A DNA stretch of 64,000 bases from Petrolisthes cinctipes (GCA_033782935.1 JAWQEG010000526.1:1451501-1515500), one strand, 5' to 3'. Counted from the stretch's first letter, positions 9,710 to 22,552 are shown. Numbers and translations: made by a program. The notes: generated from the letters alone by a model not told the origin.

Positions 9710-10347
9710 TTAACCCCTCCGGGACGGGGCAAGAATGGAATTACGCGCTGTGGGTACGGGCCCAATACTAACTTTTATCCTGCCTGTCCGGGTATTTCCC
9801 GGAAAATCACTCTACTTCTCTTACTCCCTACGTCTAAACTAAAATACTGAACAACTTAAATTTGATTGTGTACTCACCATCAACTCCTCCTCTTTCCATT
9901 AAAACCAACCCCAGCTCTCTAGGACACTCCATTGCCGAGAAATCAAGTGAGGAATGGAGGTCACTTTTCCCGTGAGAGCGAGGCTGCGTTCGCTTTGTGA
10001 GCGTGGCTCTGACAAGGACTGGCAGGGGTGGAGGAAAGATGGCCGCCGGCAGAATGACGCAACACTTGCCTCCCCCGGGCGACACGTTGTACGGCTCGTG
10101 TGCATCCTACCATTACAGCCCCTGTATTATTTGTGTGGTTAGCTGACCATTCCAGAGTGGTTTTATGCCCTGGAGAGAAGCGTGGGAGTTATGTACAGTA
10201 TTTACGCGAAACATTTTCAGTGTCATTCGCACCATTTGTTCATGTTCAACGTAAATATAAATGTGTCACTATCACTGTTATCCTTATTTTCTATATATTT
10301 TTGTATTTTGTTGTTTTAAATTTTTTATTATCATTTTTTCTATGCGT

Positions 10348-10545
10348 AAATGTGTCACTCTCACTTTTCTTATAGCCTAATATGTACAAATGTGTCACTA
10401 TCACGTCACTACAGCCTAAAATATATGTACAAATGTGTCACTCACTTTTCTTATAGCCTAATAAGTACAAATGTGTCACTATCACGTCACTACAGCCGAA
10501 AATATATGTACAAATGTGTCACTCTCACTTTTCTTATAGCCTAAA
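10348..10545. repeat. 82-bp tandem duplication in piggyBac copy 1
   Basis: A unit beginning AAATGTGTCACTCTCAC and ending AAAATATATGTAC is present twice here plus a partial third, but only once plus partial in copy 2 (24720-24840). It lies beyond the transposase stop, in the 3' untranslated side. Confidence 0.85.
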
Positions 10546-10607
10546 TAGTGTCACTGTCACCAAGTGTCACTGTCACTTTATTCGCATACTCCCATCACTT
10601 CCTGCTT

Positions 10608-12974
10608 CTATATATATTCCAATATATGGTAGTCTGAGAAGCAGTTTCCAGGGCATAACGGCACACAACATTCCTTGCACCAGAAGCGAGTTTCCTTGGA
10701 CTTCTGGGGGTGACGTGTTGTGTGCCTGCAAACATAGCAGCGACGAGAGCCTGGACGTCCTGACGGCAACGGTGGCAGATTAGTAAGGTAGTGGCGAGCC
10801 ATATAGCCACTCTGCTGCAACCTGTCAGGCCGTTGTGCCGCTGCCTGTCTGCCTTGCTGTGGTTGCACAGTGCTGAACCTCTCCAGGAGCTGAGATATCA
10901 ACTCTAGCTCGAATTCCCGGAGTGCCAACTTGGAGTCAGGGTGATGCTGGAGGTAGAGTATATAACAGTTCAGCACTGTGACATCAAGAAGGTGGAAGAA
11001 AGCCTTCTTGTACCACTTACAAGTTTTTCTCAGACAATCGATGGAACTCACCATCATGTCTGACTTATCGACGAGTCTCATATTGATGTTATAATCGAGC
11101 ACAGCATCAGGCTTGTAGATGGTATCACCTGTGCCGCGCTCAGTCTTCCCAGATTCCTGCATCACGCCCCTGTTCACGGTGGTGAGCATATTGACGGGGC
11201 GTTTATCGTGCCATTTGATGGCCAGCATGTTCCCACATTTCTTTTTGATGCAGTCGCCCCTCCGGGTGAGAGGGAATGCTGGCCACCCCTTCCTGTTGAC
11301 ACGAATAGTTCCGCAGGATCCTGTTTGGTGCTGCAGGAGAAACTGGCTAAGTGCTGGAGAGGTGTAATAGTTATCAGTGTACAGGATGTGGTTGTTGTCA
11401 AGGTAATCCCCCATGAGTGCCTTGACAACACTCCCGCTGAAGCCAAGAGGGTCGTCGGCCGGGACATCCACATCCGTACCTGAATAGAGTATAAAATCCA
11501 ACACATAGCCAGTCTTACAGTCGCAGATGACATAGAATTTGAAGCCAAATCTATGCCTCTTTGACGGGATGTACTGGATGAAGGACAGTCTTCCCCTGAA
11601 CAGCACCAGAGACTCGTCGATAACCACTTTCTGGAATGGTCGAAAAAATGCTCGTATTTTCTCCTGGAGGATAGACATTACTGGCCTAATTTTCCACAGC
11701 CTGTCGTTCGGGTGTGGACCCATGTTGGGGGCGAAGTGCAGGTAGGACAAAATGTCCCTATATCTGTCCCTGGACATGTATTTCCCGAACGCAGGTGTGG
11801 ATATCAGGGCGTGTGTGCTCCAGAAGTCCTTGAGGCGATGTTTCTTGACATGAGGCATCATCATGGTCAAAGCTAACCACACATACAACTCAGCAATATC
11901 GACGTCAGCCCATTGCAACATCTTACTATGTTCCCTGCCTGGTCTATTGCTGAGTTGCACAGAGAGTTGTTTGAAGGTGATTATCTCCTGCATCATGTAA
12001 GTCATCAATATTATATCAAAAAAGGCAGTGAAATAATCTAATATTGATGACCTCTGACGACAGGGAAATGCGGCCTGTATACCTGAATGACTGTCGTCAA
12101 AGGCAGGTATATCAGGCGCAAATTCATCGCAATCCGTCCACACATAGGGATCAGCGGGTCTATGACGAGGTGCGCCGCGTTGCTGTCGTTGTTGGCGTTG
12201 TTGTTGTGGTGGTGGTGGTGGTGGTGGTGCAGCGGTACCAGGGGCAGGCGAGAGTGAGTCGTCAGGCACGAGAGGAGAGGGAGAGTGTGGTGGTGGGGGA
12301 GGTGGCGTCAGGTCACGGGGGGGCGGGCTATCAGGGTCAACAGTAGGGGAGAGATAAGCTGCCTTTGTCCTCTTCCCCCTTCCTTTACCCTTCCCTCTTA
12401 CTCCTACTCTCCTCCCTCTTACCACCACTGGTTGCGACGCATCCTCGTCCGACGAGGAAGAGGAAGACGAAAAATCTAACCTCCTCCTCGGCCTCTTGCC
12501 CATGGGAGTGGAGACGTAGCGAGGTTTGGAGGTTGAAGCAGGAGTAGACCTCTTCCTGCCTCCCACGCCAGATGTTGTAGGAATGGGAGACAAGAGAGTG
12601 TCTCCCAAACTACCTCCCACCCCACTGGTGGACGGAATTGCAACAGGGGCTGTAACCTCTGACACATCATGCAAGGCTGAAGTTGAGGGAAGAGCTGTGA
12701 TGGAAGTCACCGCTACACAGGCATCTTCCTCAGTTGATTCGTCAGCTTGCCATTCAGTATCAGAGTAGCTGTCCAGGTCGTCACTCCCATATGAAAGGTC
12801 TGCCAGATTCTCCAATTCCCGCCCTATTGCAGAATCTGACAACCTTGCAGGTGCATGACGCAATCTAGCTGGTTGCACCCGCGGAGTGGAGGTTACAGGA
12901 GCGGGTGCGCCTGGCAGCGTGGTAGGATGCACCGAATCGAACGAGCCCGTATTTTCTTCACTACGCCCAGCCAT
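10608..12974 (-). CDS. piggyBac transposase (PGBD-like), copy 1
   Basis: Cut-and-paste transposase acting at TTAA sites. The frame opens with a Met at 13079 (823 aa). I prefer the Met at 12974 (788 aa) because its context is GACAATGG and a TCAGTG initiator at 12992-12997 lies between the two. Residues 1 to about 300 are disordered: acidic/Ser segments, a basic GKGKGRGKRTK patch, and Pro and Gln runs. The DDE_Tnp_1_7-type domain follows, with the DDD triad at D453 (VIDESLVLFRGR), D534 (LYTDNYY) and D636 (LVDKSD); spacings of 81 and 102 match piggyBac. The C-terminal cysteine-rich domain (C746, C749, C766, C769/770, C774, C778, H783) is complete. AATAAA lies 26 bases past the stop (10577-10582, minus). 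It has no broken codons, so it could be active. Confidence 0.95.
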   Translation of the reverse strand: MAGRSEENTGSFDSVHPTTLPGAPAPVTSTPRVQPARLRHAPARLSDSAIGRELENLADLSYGSDDLDSYSDTEWQADESTEEDACVAVTSITALPSTSALHDVSEVTAPVAIPSTSGVGGSLGDTLLSPIPTTSGVGGRKRSTPASTSKPRYVSTPMGKRPRRRLDFSSSSSSSDEDASQPVVVRGRRVGVRGKGKGRGKRTKAAYLSPTVDPDSPPPRDLTPPPPPPHSPSPLVPDDSLSPAPGTAAPPPPPPPQQQRQQRQQRGAPRHRPADPYVWTDCDEFAPDIPAFDDSHSGIQAAFPCRQRSSILDYFTAFFDIILMTYMMQEIITFKQLSVQLSNRPGREHSKMLQWADVDIAELYVWLALTMMMPHVKKHRLKDFWSTHALISTPAFGKYMSRDRYRDILSYLHFAPNMGPHPNDRLWKIRPVMSILQEKIRAFFRPFQKVVIDESLVLFRGRLSFIQYIPSKRHRFGFKFYVICDCKTGYVLDFILYSGTDVDVPADDPLGFSGSVVKALMGDYLDNNHILYTDNYYTSPALSQFLLQHQTGSCGTIRVNRKGWPAFPLTRRGDCIKKKCGNMLAIKWHDKRPVNMLTTVNRGVMQESGKTERGTGDTIYKPDAVLDYNINMRLVDKSDMMVSSIDCLRKTCKWYKKAFFHLLDVTVLNCYILYLQHHPDSKLALREFELELISQLLERFSTVQPQQGRQAAAQRPDRLQQSGYMARHYLTNLPPLPSGRPGSRRCYVCRHTTRHPQKSKETRFWCKECCVPLCPGNCFSDYHILEYI

Positions 12975-13087
12975 TGTCACGGTCAAGCACACACTGATTG
13001 AATGTGGGGATGAAAAGGTCTGGTGGTGAAGTATAGCCAGATCAAAAAAAATCCCGACAAATTTGGCGTTTTTCCCCATAAATTACC

Positions 13088-13156
13088 AAAAGCGGGATTT
13101 CCCGCTGCCCGGCCTCTGTCGACCTAGCGGGAAATCCCGCTGCCCGGACTCTGGGG
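13088..13156. repeat. Subterminal palindromic repeats, copy 1
   Basis: Two units of GCGGGAWWTCCCGC followed by TGCCCGG-CTCTG at 13092 and 13127, next to the right end. Each core is nearly its own reverse complement. They are probable transposase binding sites, by analogy with internal repeats of piggyBac ends. Confidence 0.75.
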
Positions 13157-13160
13157 TTAA

Positions 13161-14230
13161 TTAAAATTGCATGTATAACTGAAGTGTATAATTATATAGG
13201 ATGTTAAGATAGTCAGTGTAGGGCATTCGGACTACTGTGTGTGTGTGTATGTTGGGGGCGCGGAGGAATACGTAACACCAGCCAGCCAGCTAGCCACTGC
13301 CATAGCCGTACAGCCAGAATTCAGATCGGCTTCATACCCTCCACGAGTGGTCACACACACGTTGTTGCTCGTCCTTGGTCTCTCTCCTATCTCGTCCTTT
13401 GTCTCGTTGACGAAGAGATAGCCTGAAGTCGAATAAGTTCGATAATATACCAGTATTTACAAGGCTTCAAGGCTATTATTAACCGGTTGATAAATAAGAT
13501 AGGGAGAGGTAACCGGCTTTCTCTACGAGGCTGGTAGAGGCTGTCTTAGAGTCTACGTCATACCCAAGTTAAGGATTGAATTTACGAGTGATACAGTGTG
13601 AATTGACATTGAAAAATTACAACAGGTTTGAAGACAATCTTTAACTGAAGTCTATGAAGCGATCTGAAGTTATAGATATTCCGAACTCTAAGTGTTAGTT
13701 TGAATTTGAGCATTAATTAAAGTAATTGAGTAGGAAGGTCTTGAAGTAGCACATAATAATAATTAATTACAGTGTTAGTCTTGCTTAATCATTGAATTAA
13801 CGTAAGATAGGATTATCGTAAGAATTCCGTAAGAAAAATCGCAGGAATAATCAAAAGAGGATAAGCGAGGATTAGCGAAGTCCGTTACGAAACCGTTAAG
13901 GAAAACGAGTACCGTATTTATCGATTTATTGCGATATAATTAGCTAGCTAGTATTACAATTCGTGTGAAAGTGTATGTGTGTGGAATTAATTTATTAATT
14001 GTTTAAATAATTGTTGGGTTTGACTGAGATTAATAAATATAGTAAAATAATGTAATTTGGTTGTTTCCGTTACACCTACGTTCTGCTACTACCATAATAA
14101 TGCATATATAACGAAAACGAACCCTATAAATTAAATTACTTGTTGACGAAAGTTGGAAGATAAAGGAGATAGATTAAATCTCTACAGACGACCGTTAAGC
14201 CAACACAGCGAACGTCCATAATATTGTAAG
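13161..14230. other. Gene-free stretch
   Basis: AT-rich, with a GT run at 13236-13248 and no domain-bearing frame. It ends at the MITE. It could include LTR or UTR material, but I cannot show it. Confidence 0.4.
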
Positions 14231-14496
14231 TCCGGGATGCATATTATCCAAGTCTGGTGGGCTACCACTTACTGGCGGTTGGAAGGAGAATAACGTTTGG
14301 GTTATAACGATAAAACCAACCATGGGATAATCTTTGAAATAGTTTCATTCTCTTTCCCAGCTTATTTTATCTGATATAATCTGAACCTAACCTGACCTAA
14401 CCTAACCTAACCTAACCTAAACTGGACCTAACCTTAACCTAACCAAATCAAGCACTGACATATACCCTTCCAGACTTGGATAATATGCGTCCGGGA
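14231..14496. mobile_element. MITE carrying telomere-like repeats
   Basis: 27-bp inverted repeats: TCCGGGATGCATATTATCCA then AGTCTGG at 14231-14257, and the complement at 14470-14496, with two mismatches. Length 266 bp, no coding frame. The interior contains a CCTAA array. Target duplication not clear. It abuts the truncated end of LINE B. Confidence 0.85.
14384..14444. repeat. (CCTAA)n telomere-like tract
   Basis: About ten CCTAA/CCTAAA/CCTGA units, the TTAGG arthropod telomere motif, inside the MITE and therefore interstitial. Confidence 0.9.
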
Positions 14497-15400
14497 TCAG
14501 GTAAGAATAATTACCAGTAATAATCTTAAATTTTCATTTCTAACATATCCAACATGCCCGTCACACACAGGGCGTTTGGGAAAGTGGCCAGAAGTGTTAG
14601 GGAGATAGTTGAGAGCAGCAGAGTGAAGCATATCAGGGAAATAGGTTACAGCCTCATCAGAGCAAGTAAAATCTGCAACAGAAGAGAACGGAGAAGTAAA
14701 CTTAAAAAAAAACTGCCAGTCAGCCTTCTCTAATCTCCACCAAGGAAGGCAAGGCTGCGGTTCGTACCTATTATTTTCTAGGAGTATAGGAAAGTGGTCA
14801 CTGTTATATAAATCGGACAACACATTCAAAGTTAAATCTAATAATGCACTGGGTGAGCAGAGGGAAATATCATCGGCTGTAAAAGTCCCAGTAGGGCTAT
14901 GAAAATGTGTCATATCTCCCATCTTTAAAACCTCTAATCCTTCATCCTCAATAAAAGAAGCCAATAAAACACCCCTAGGATTAACCGTACTCTCACCCCA
15001 CAGAGGATGACGACCATTGAAATCACCCAATAAAATAAAGGGAGAGGGAAGGTCTGTTACAAAATGGATGAGATCACCCCTCTCAACTGTAACACTGGGA
15101 GGAAGATATAGACTGCACACCGTGTAGGGGCGGTTCTAGAAAAACTTTAACTGCAACAGCCTGGAGCGGAGTGTCAAGCTCCAGGCTCCCGCATGGAACA
15201 TCGTGTCGAACTAGGATTGCAGAGCCACCATGGTGACCCTGCCCTTCAAATGAATTGAAATAAAATTTATAGTATACAAGAGGATTTGCAGGAAAAGGAT
15301 TCCCCAAGTATTGTCTCTTGTAGACAAACACACGCAGGAAAGAAGAGCCCGCAGTTCCTCCCAAGATGCACATAAGCCATGGCAATTCCACTGAAGAACA
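14497..15400 (-). pseudogene. LINE B: endonuclease domain
   Basis: Minus-strand APE-type endonuclease of an I-like LINE ORF2. Pieces in order: an N-terminal SGIAMAYVHLGRNCG-like start and ACVCLQETILG in one frame, then HHGGSAILVRHDVP, then after a frameshift near 15120 CSLYLPPSVTVERGDL, the active-site strand FILLGDFNGRHPLWG and the end motif YNSDHFPILL. The enzyme nicks target DNA to prime reverse transcription. It is cut at the MITE boundary (14496), so RT is absent. Confidence 0.88.
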
Positions 15401-15890
15401 TTGAACAGTGTTAAGTTTAATTACATTTTAGGGAAGCCTCACGGAGGGACTTGCCACTACCACATTGACTAGAGGTGTTACTCAAACGACAAGTTTTATT
15501 TAATCCTGGGCCACTAGAAAAAGGACGAACCTGAAAAGTAGTACTTGGTGCAGTTATTGAAACCTGCACACGAATTCCTGAAGCACCTGATATACAGTAT
15601 TAGAAGAAAGTGAAGGGAGATGAGCAAGGATATTCTTTGAAACAACCGCATTGATATTGTACTGTACAGTAGGCGTATCACTGACACAGGCGGGGACATC
15701 AATATCCATAATGCAGGTGGAAGAATCACTCCGCTGCTCGAGCGGAAGAGACACTGTATCTTTTGAATTCACAACAACTGAGGTATCCACATTTATTTCA
15801 TTCCCTTCTGATCTCTACTATGCAGAAGAAGTGATTTCCATTGGGCCTGGCATGATACAGGTGGATCAGCCCTACTACTAGAGCAGCTTT
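15401..15890 (-). pseudogene. LINE B: end of ORF1
   Basis: 15790-15554 reads VVVNSKDTVSLPLEQRSDSS then TCIMDIDVPACVSDTPTV. It matches LINE C ORF1 at 63187-63400 residue by residue apart from scattered changes. It precedes the endonuclease on the same strand, as ORF1 then ORF2 should. Function unknown beyond being the family's gag-like protein. Confidence 0.8.
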
Positions 15891-16065
15891 GCCAAATGTT
15901 GTGGCTAAAAAAGTGTTACAACAGTTATTATATATCAACCCAGCACCGCGTTCCTGTATATTCGGGTAAGGCAAAGGACTCTATCATACAGAAATGATTT
16001 TCATAGGGCAGGGCGTGAAACAGGTGGACCAGCCTCACTACTCTACAGCAGCATTGCCAACTAAT
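15828..16065. repeat. Two-copy local repeat
   Basis: GATTTCCATTGGGCCTGGC..ACAGGTGGATCAGCC..GCAGCTTTGCCAA at 15830-15897 recurs as GATTTTCATAGGGCAGGGC..ACAGGTGGACCAGCC..GCAGCATTGCCAA at 15994-16060. Confidence 0.75.
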
Positions 16066-16269
16066 ACTATTATTGTTGTTATTGTTATTATTATTATTAT
16101 TATTATTGGTATTGGTATTATTATCATTATTATTATAGCAGACACGGCAGGCAGGACTCTCCAGCTACAAGGTGCTTGCTACTGCACAACCCTGTACTAT
16201 ACTAATAAATTGTTACCGTGTACAATCGAGTCTGTTCACCCCAATAGTAATGCAACCCCATGTTCTTAC
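15912..16269 (+). mobile_element. Candidate LTR
   Basis: Begins TGTTACAACAG, ends TTCTTACA, and is followed by ATCGGTGACTCCGG, a gypsy-type primer-binding context. Its end matches 110-175. The interior holds a TTATTA microsatellite (about 16075-16138). The start is a guess and no partner LTR is seen. Confidence 0.4.
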
Positions 16270-16363
16270 AATCGGTGACTCCGGAATTCAGCTCGAGTAC
16301 ATAAGGACAAAACAACTCCACTCTACGTCTACGGCTACATCTACTCCACTCTATTTGATTATT

Positions 16364-16460
16364 GTTTTTTTTTATTATTATTACTCTTATTACTATTTGA
16401 TTATCATTACTATTGTTATTATTATTATTAATATTATCATTATTATTATTATTATTATTC
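16364..16460. repeat. (TTA)n-rich microsatellite
   Basis: Degenerate TTATTATTA array; another lies at 16076-16138. Confidence 0.85.
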
Positions 16461-16469
16461 AACAACGCC

Positions 16470-16712
16470 CAACCCTATCCTTTTGTCCAGTTCTTCAGCG
16501 AAGATTTCCTCGGCTTTACCTTCGTCAGAAGGAACCTCCTCACCAGCACGTGCAAGAGCTGGTAGAGTTAGGGGGAAGAAGACAAGAGGGTGCTACAGAT
16601 CGGCGCGGTCACACAGGGGTCACCACTGCTATCGTTTAGGGATCAATTTTTTTGTACTGTGCGACTGTGAAACGGAATACTACATATTGGAATACGTCAT
16701 CTATTCTGCAAC
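16470..16712 (+). pseudogene. Decayed piggyBac transposase fragment
   Basis: Plus frame LGINFFVLCDCETEYYILEY then VIYSAT matches FGIKFYVICDCKTGYVLDFI then LYSGT of the intact transposases at 24899-27265. Upstream in the same frame are SSSSAKISSALPSS and RVRGKKTRG, resembling their N-terminal Ser and basic patches. The middle, including the first catalytic Asp, is gone. It belongs to a related but different subfamily. Confidence 0.65.
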
Positions 16713-16719
16713 CCCTTCG

Positions 16720-16826
16720 TTTCGCTACCCCATCGGCTGGCGGGAATATATTATACAGTATATATATATCCCAACCAATCATTAATGCCGACCTCACCTT
16801 CCCGCCAGCCGAGGGAGTAGCGTAAC
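16720..16826. mobile_element. Short foldback element
   Basis: Inverted arms CGCTACCCCATCGGCTGGCGGG (from 16723) and CCCGCCAGCCGAGGGAGTAGCG (ending 16823) around a TA-rich 50-base loop. Total about 107 bp, no coding. Confidence 0.8.
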
Positions 16827-17274
16827 TTTGGATCGTGGGTGTACTAAGAATACAATAGCTATTGACCAACCTTGCAACATCAGAAGGAAGATGAGGGAGG
16901 CCGAGCTACTCCAGCGTCCCGCAGGCATACAGAACCCCTTTGCTATGGACATATTTCCTTTCTGAAAATTCAAGAGATCATACCTAGGCCTCTCCCACAA
17001 AATTAACTCATATGTGTTTCATGCTTTTACATTCATGAGCACGGGATTAATATTCAGGACTGGAGCATTTTTTCGTTGTAGTCTCACTAGGTGAACACCT
17101 AGGGTGAAAGGTAATTTTTGAACACACATTAGTTGACCGTATGGACTAGATATGTACGAGAGGTAGACTGGAAGTACAGTTATGTATACTAATTTTTACT
17201 CAGGGGTTATTCCTTCCTTTCTCCCTTTACCCTGAAAGCAGTAAAGTGAAAGATCGGACCAAGTCTACTCCGCC
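16827..17274. other. Gene-free stretch
   Basis: No domain, no clear element. A small CTAGGTGAACACCTAG hairpin lies at about 17088. Confidence 0.4.
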
Positions 17275-19115
<1,841 letters not shown>

Positions 19116-20797
19116 CCTACATACTCTTGTTGCTAGTTAGATATGAACCACGAATTTTTCCACGTTGGGTGTTGTAAACCATTACTATGTCGGTTTTGCA
19201 TTAATAGCCTTCGTAATCGATACGTATAAAGAATTAGGTGTCCAAAGCTGAAGACTTTGGAAGGTCGAGCGGAGTTGAAAGTCGTAGGAAACTTTCCCTG
19301 AGAGTTTGATGATGATATCTGGTATTCTAGAAGGAGTTATCTTCGGACATTTTCGAAAATATGAGGAACAAAAACTGAAGTTGACCACCAGGCTAGTTTT
19401 AAATTGGTTTAAAACTTACTCCAATACTGTAGGAAGCATATATTATATTTAAGGTCGTAATGTGTATGTGGTAACGTGGTAAAGGAGCAGCTACGCATGA
19501 GCAGAACGCAGTCTGGTACCCTGCTTTTATTTATTTCAAAGACGGGCAAAGTAACGTAAATTAATCCCTTGTGAAAGCATATAATAACAATGAAATTCTA
19601 ATCATCGCATCTCTTTGTTAAAATGGAATTTTCTGCGTGTTTTAGTAAACAAAAGGGGAATGATAAGGTAGTAATGAGTAATTATAGTCGGTTCGCTCGT
19701 ATTGGTTGAGTCGGAGATCGAGACATGGGATAGTGATGAGGAGGAAGAAGGAGGCAGAGAAGCCATTACAGTTTACACCTTCTCCTCGTACAGGTACAGT
19801 CGCGGCAGATAGTTCTTGACCAGCCTGTGATGGAAAGGTGCGGCCAGCTGTTTCGAACTGTGAACATGTGCATTCGACTACCTGAAGATAGTATGGGTAT
19901 AAATGTTTCTAGTTTTCTGACGCTCCTATGTTGGTCACGGCTATCCATCATTGACTGGTAAAGGACTATTTGCCGTGTCTGTAGGTGGTGACTTGGTCTC
20001 CCTTTCACAGTGATAGAATAGTGTGTGAATATTATTGGAAACAGGAAAGAGGTCCCAATATTTTATTCATAAAATAATTTGTGAGTAGAAGTATATATAT
20101 AAACTAAGTAAATAATTGGTGATTTAAAGATATTAAGATTACGGTTTACACCTTTTCCTCATACAGAGATGTAACCATTACGGTCTATACCTACTCCTCG
20201 TACAGAAACGTAGCCATCACAGTCTACACCTACTCGTACAGAGACGGCAAGATACGTGGTCGAACCCACATATACGTACACATATGCACATATATTGGTA
20301 TTACTAAGCTAGGATTTCAGTTGTGTCTATCTGAGACCGCCAGATTAGGTAGTTGGGTCGCATCCACCTGAGATCGTCAGGATTAGGTATATTAGGATGC
20401 TTGTGGTAGTAGTTGTGGTCCTACCATCATTTCATTTTAATTTGTTTGGGTTTGGGTATATATGTGTATTCGTGTTGTTGGGTGTAACATCGATAGAAAG
20501 TAGGAAGTGAAGAAACTTGTCTGTGATACCGTGGGGTGAGGATGATTGAATTAAGATTGTTTGTGAGCTAATTTTGAGGGTGTTAATAACATTTCCCAGA
20601 GTAAGTAGGTGGTAATCGGGCTGGGTTACCTGCAGGGAGGCCAGCAGGTGAAGATAATAGTCCCCCTTTTAACATCTTAAAAGCCTCGGCCTGAAGAGAA
20701 CCCCTCTCTTTCTTATCACACTACCATTTTTTTTATTAACATCAGAAATAGAAAGAGGGGATTTTATAAACGCTCAAGCTAGAATTTCGAGCATCAC
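19116..20797 (+). other. Non-coding stretch, possible LTR
   Basis: No recognised protein. It ends GCATCACA directly before a GTGGCAGCGGTGGGA primer-binding-type motif, the usual layout at the 3' edge of a gypsy LTR. No start or partner found. It contains the 40-base tandem repeats described separately. Confidence 0.35.
20138..20250 (+). repeat. 40-base tandem repeat, coding-like
   Basis: Three units of ATTACGGTYTAYACCTWYTCC then TCGTACAGARAYGTARCC; a single diverged unit lies at 19764-19800. In one frame each reads ITVYTYSSYR-style peptide. Confidence 0.75.
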
Positions 20798-20880
20798 AGT
20801 GGTGGCAGCGGTGGGATTGTATTGAACGCCAAATAGCTTGTGGTAAAAAAAACAGCGTTTTAGTGGTGGCAGCGGTGGGA
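20798..20880 (+). other. Duplicated primer-binding-like motif
   Basis: AGTGGTGGCAGCGGTGGGA occurs at 20798-20816 and again at 20862-20880. TGGCAGCGGTGGGA resembles gypsy-element primer-binding sites; a related TGGCAGCGGTG follows the LTR at 61563. Confidence 0.6.
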
Positions 20881-22250
20881 TCGCTTACTAGTTTTGGTCC
20901 TCCCCTAACTTGGCCTGGTTTTGGTAATTGCTACTCCGGGGAAATATTCAAATTTGTGTTGGTTGGCCACAGTCAGGTGCCCTGAATGCTTGAAGTTCAG
21001 GATGTAGAGGTAAAGGTATTTAGAGCTCGCGGTGGAAAGGCAAGTTCCTTCTTTGGGGATGAAAGGTTGCACCGAGTCCTGGAATGGAAGCACAATTTGT
21101 GCATAGTATGGCTCAGGAGCAACAATTTTTGAGAAGGTATGGTGCCTATTGGACTGGCTCGGGATATAGAGAAAATTGTTAAATCTATTGAAAGGGATTG
21201 CGTCTGAATGTGTTGATCTGATTGAGCCCCGAGTATACCCCACGGGAATTCCCATTTGTCCGGCAGGCTATAAGACCATACAGGATGCAGTTAATAATAA
21301 AATTAAACATTCAATAAGAAGACCAGTAGTTCACTTTAATACTTAACCTTTTGTAAATGCCCTAGCCAGTGATGGAGTACATTCCAATGATGAAGGGAAA
21401 AGTCTAATAGAAATGAAATTGAAGACAGTTATTGTGAGCCACAAGGAGAAAAGCAGTAGAGTAAAAATTATAGTAAAGATTAAATTTAACTTAAATTAAA
21501 GTTAAAGATTAAAGTTAAATTATATTTAGAGATTAAAGTTAAATTAAATTAAAAAATTGAAGCAAAAATTTTGGACTCAACTTGGGAAGAAATATTTTCA
21601 CAGAGGGGAGGACAGAAAGTAACAGAGAATGTATCATCTAGAGATGACCCGATATATCGATTACAGCAGGAGATTAAGGAGCTATGTAATGAGCTAGGGC
21701 TAGCTAACCGAGTGAAATCTCCTACTCGGCAGATTATGAAAGTCCTTTACCAGTAGTGAAGATGGAACAAGAGTTAAAAATTAATAGGGATGAGTTGGGA
21801 TTACACCGTCCCCTCTGCTCAGTTATACCCTCACAACAGAATTTTTCCACGGTAGGTACACTCTACAAGATTTCCACCTGGACCACTCCCTCACTTGGCT
21901 TGGCTAATGTGGCAACAGCACTTCGCTTGTGTGAGCTCATGTGCATATACAACACAACATTTCGAATCGGCAAAACTTCATCTTTCGTATTCGGGTAGGA
22001 GAAAGGGGGAGGGAGACAGACGGATTGGTGGGTGGAAGGAGGGGTGGTGGTGCAGAGAAGAGGAGTCACATGTGCTAATGCAACATTACATCCATTTTAA
22101 TATATTTATTATCATATTAATAATGTGTTATCCCCAAGTAATACAAAATTTATTAACATATATTCATATTTGCAGACACACCTGACTACACACTTGGACA
22201 CCAAACTTAGTTTACTTCATCTCTCATTACAGACAACAAGCAACCTGCTC
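20881..22250 (+). other. Possible gag leader, weak
   Basis: Follows the primer-binding-like motifs. A 61-aa plus frame at 21571-21756 contains a helical DPIYRLQQEIKELCNELGL segment. No zinc knuckle or other landmark. A TTAAAGTTAAAT repeat lies at 21485-21555. I cannot assign a function. Confidence 0.25.
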
Positions 22251-22254
22251 TATC

Positions 22255-22552
22255 TCCTCCTTTCTCTCTCTCTCTCTCTCTTGCTTCTCAGTACATACAC
22301 ACACTATCACTCTAGCACCTCCTTTTTCTCGTTCTCTCTTGCTATTCAGTATACACACACACACACAATCACTCTAGCACCACGTTTTTTTTTTTCTCTC
22401 TCTCTCTCTTGCTATTCAGTATACACACACACACACACACTATCACTCTAGCACCACGTTTTTTTTTCTCTCTCTCTCTTGCTATTCAGTATACACACAC
22501 ACACACACTATCACTCTAGCACCTCGTATCTCTTTCTCTATCTCTTGCTTTA
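22255..22552. repeat. 60-75 bp minisatellite, four units
   Basis: Units of CTTGCTATTCAGTATACACA, a CA run, CTATCACTCTAGCACCACG and a T/CT run. A stray unit start (TCTCAGTACACTCACAC) follows the LINE tail at 22742. Confidence 0.85.

Larger units (their letters stand above)
9710..13160 (-). mobile_element. piggyBac transposon, copy 1
   Basis: Bounded by TTAA at 9710-9713 and 13157-13160, the piggyBac target duplication. Ends begin CCCCTCCGGGACGGGG on the left and, from the right on the minus strand, CCCCAGAGTCCGGGCAGCGG. Body 3,443 bp. It encodes an intact transposase on the minus strand and carries subterminal palindromic repeats at the right end; a related CCGGGTATTTCCCGG lies at about 9789-9803 on the left. 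It is nearly identical to copy 2 at 24082-27487. Confidence 0.96.

Noticed and set aside
11119..12768. Short frames on the plus strand of piggyBac
   Set aside because: They repeat at the same offsets in copy 2 and are shadows of the transposase.
14384..14444. Chromosome-end telomere
   Set aside because: The CCTAA tract is short, interstitial, and enclosed by MITE inverted repeats.
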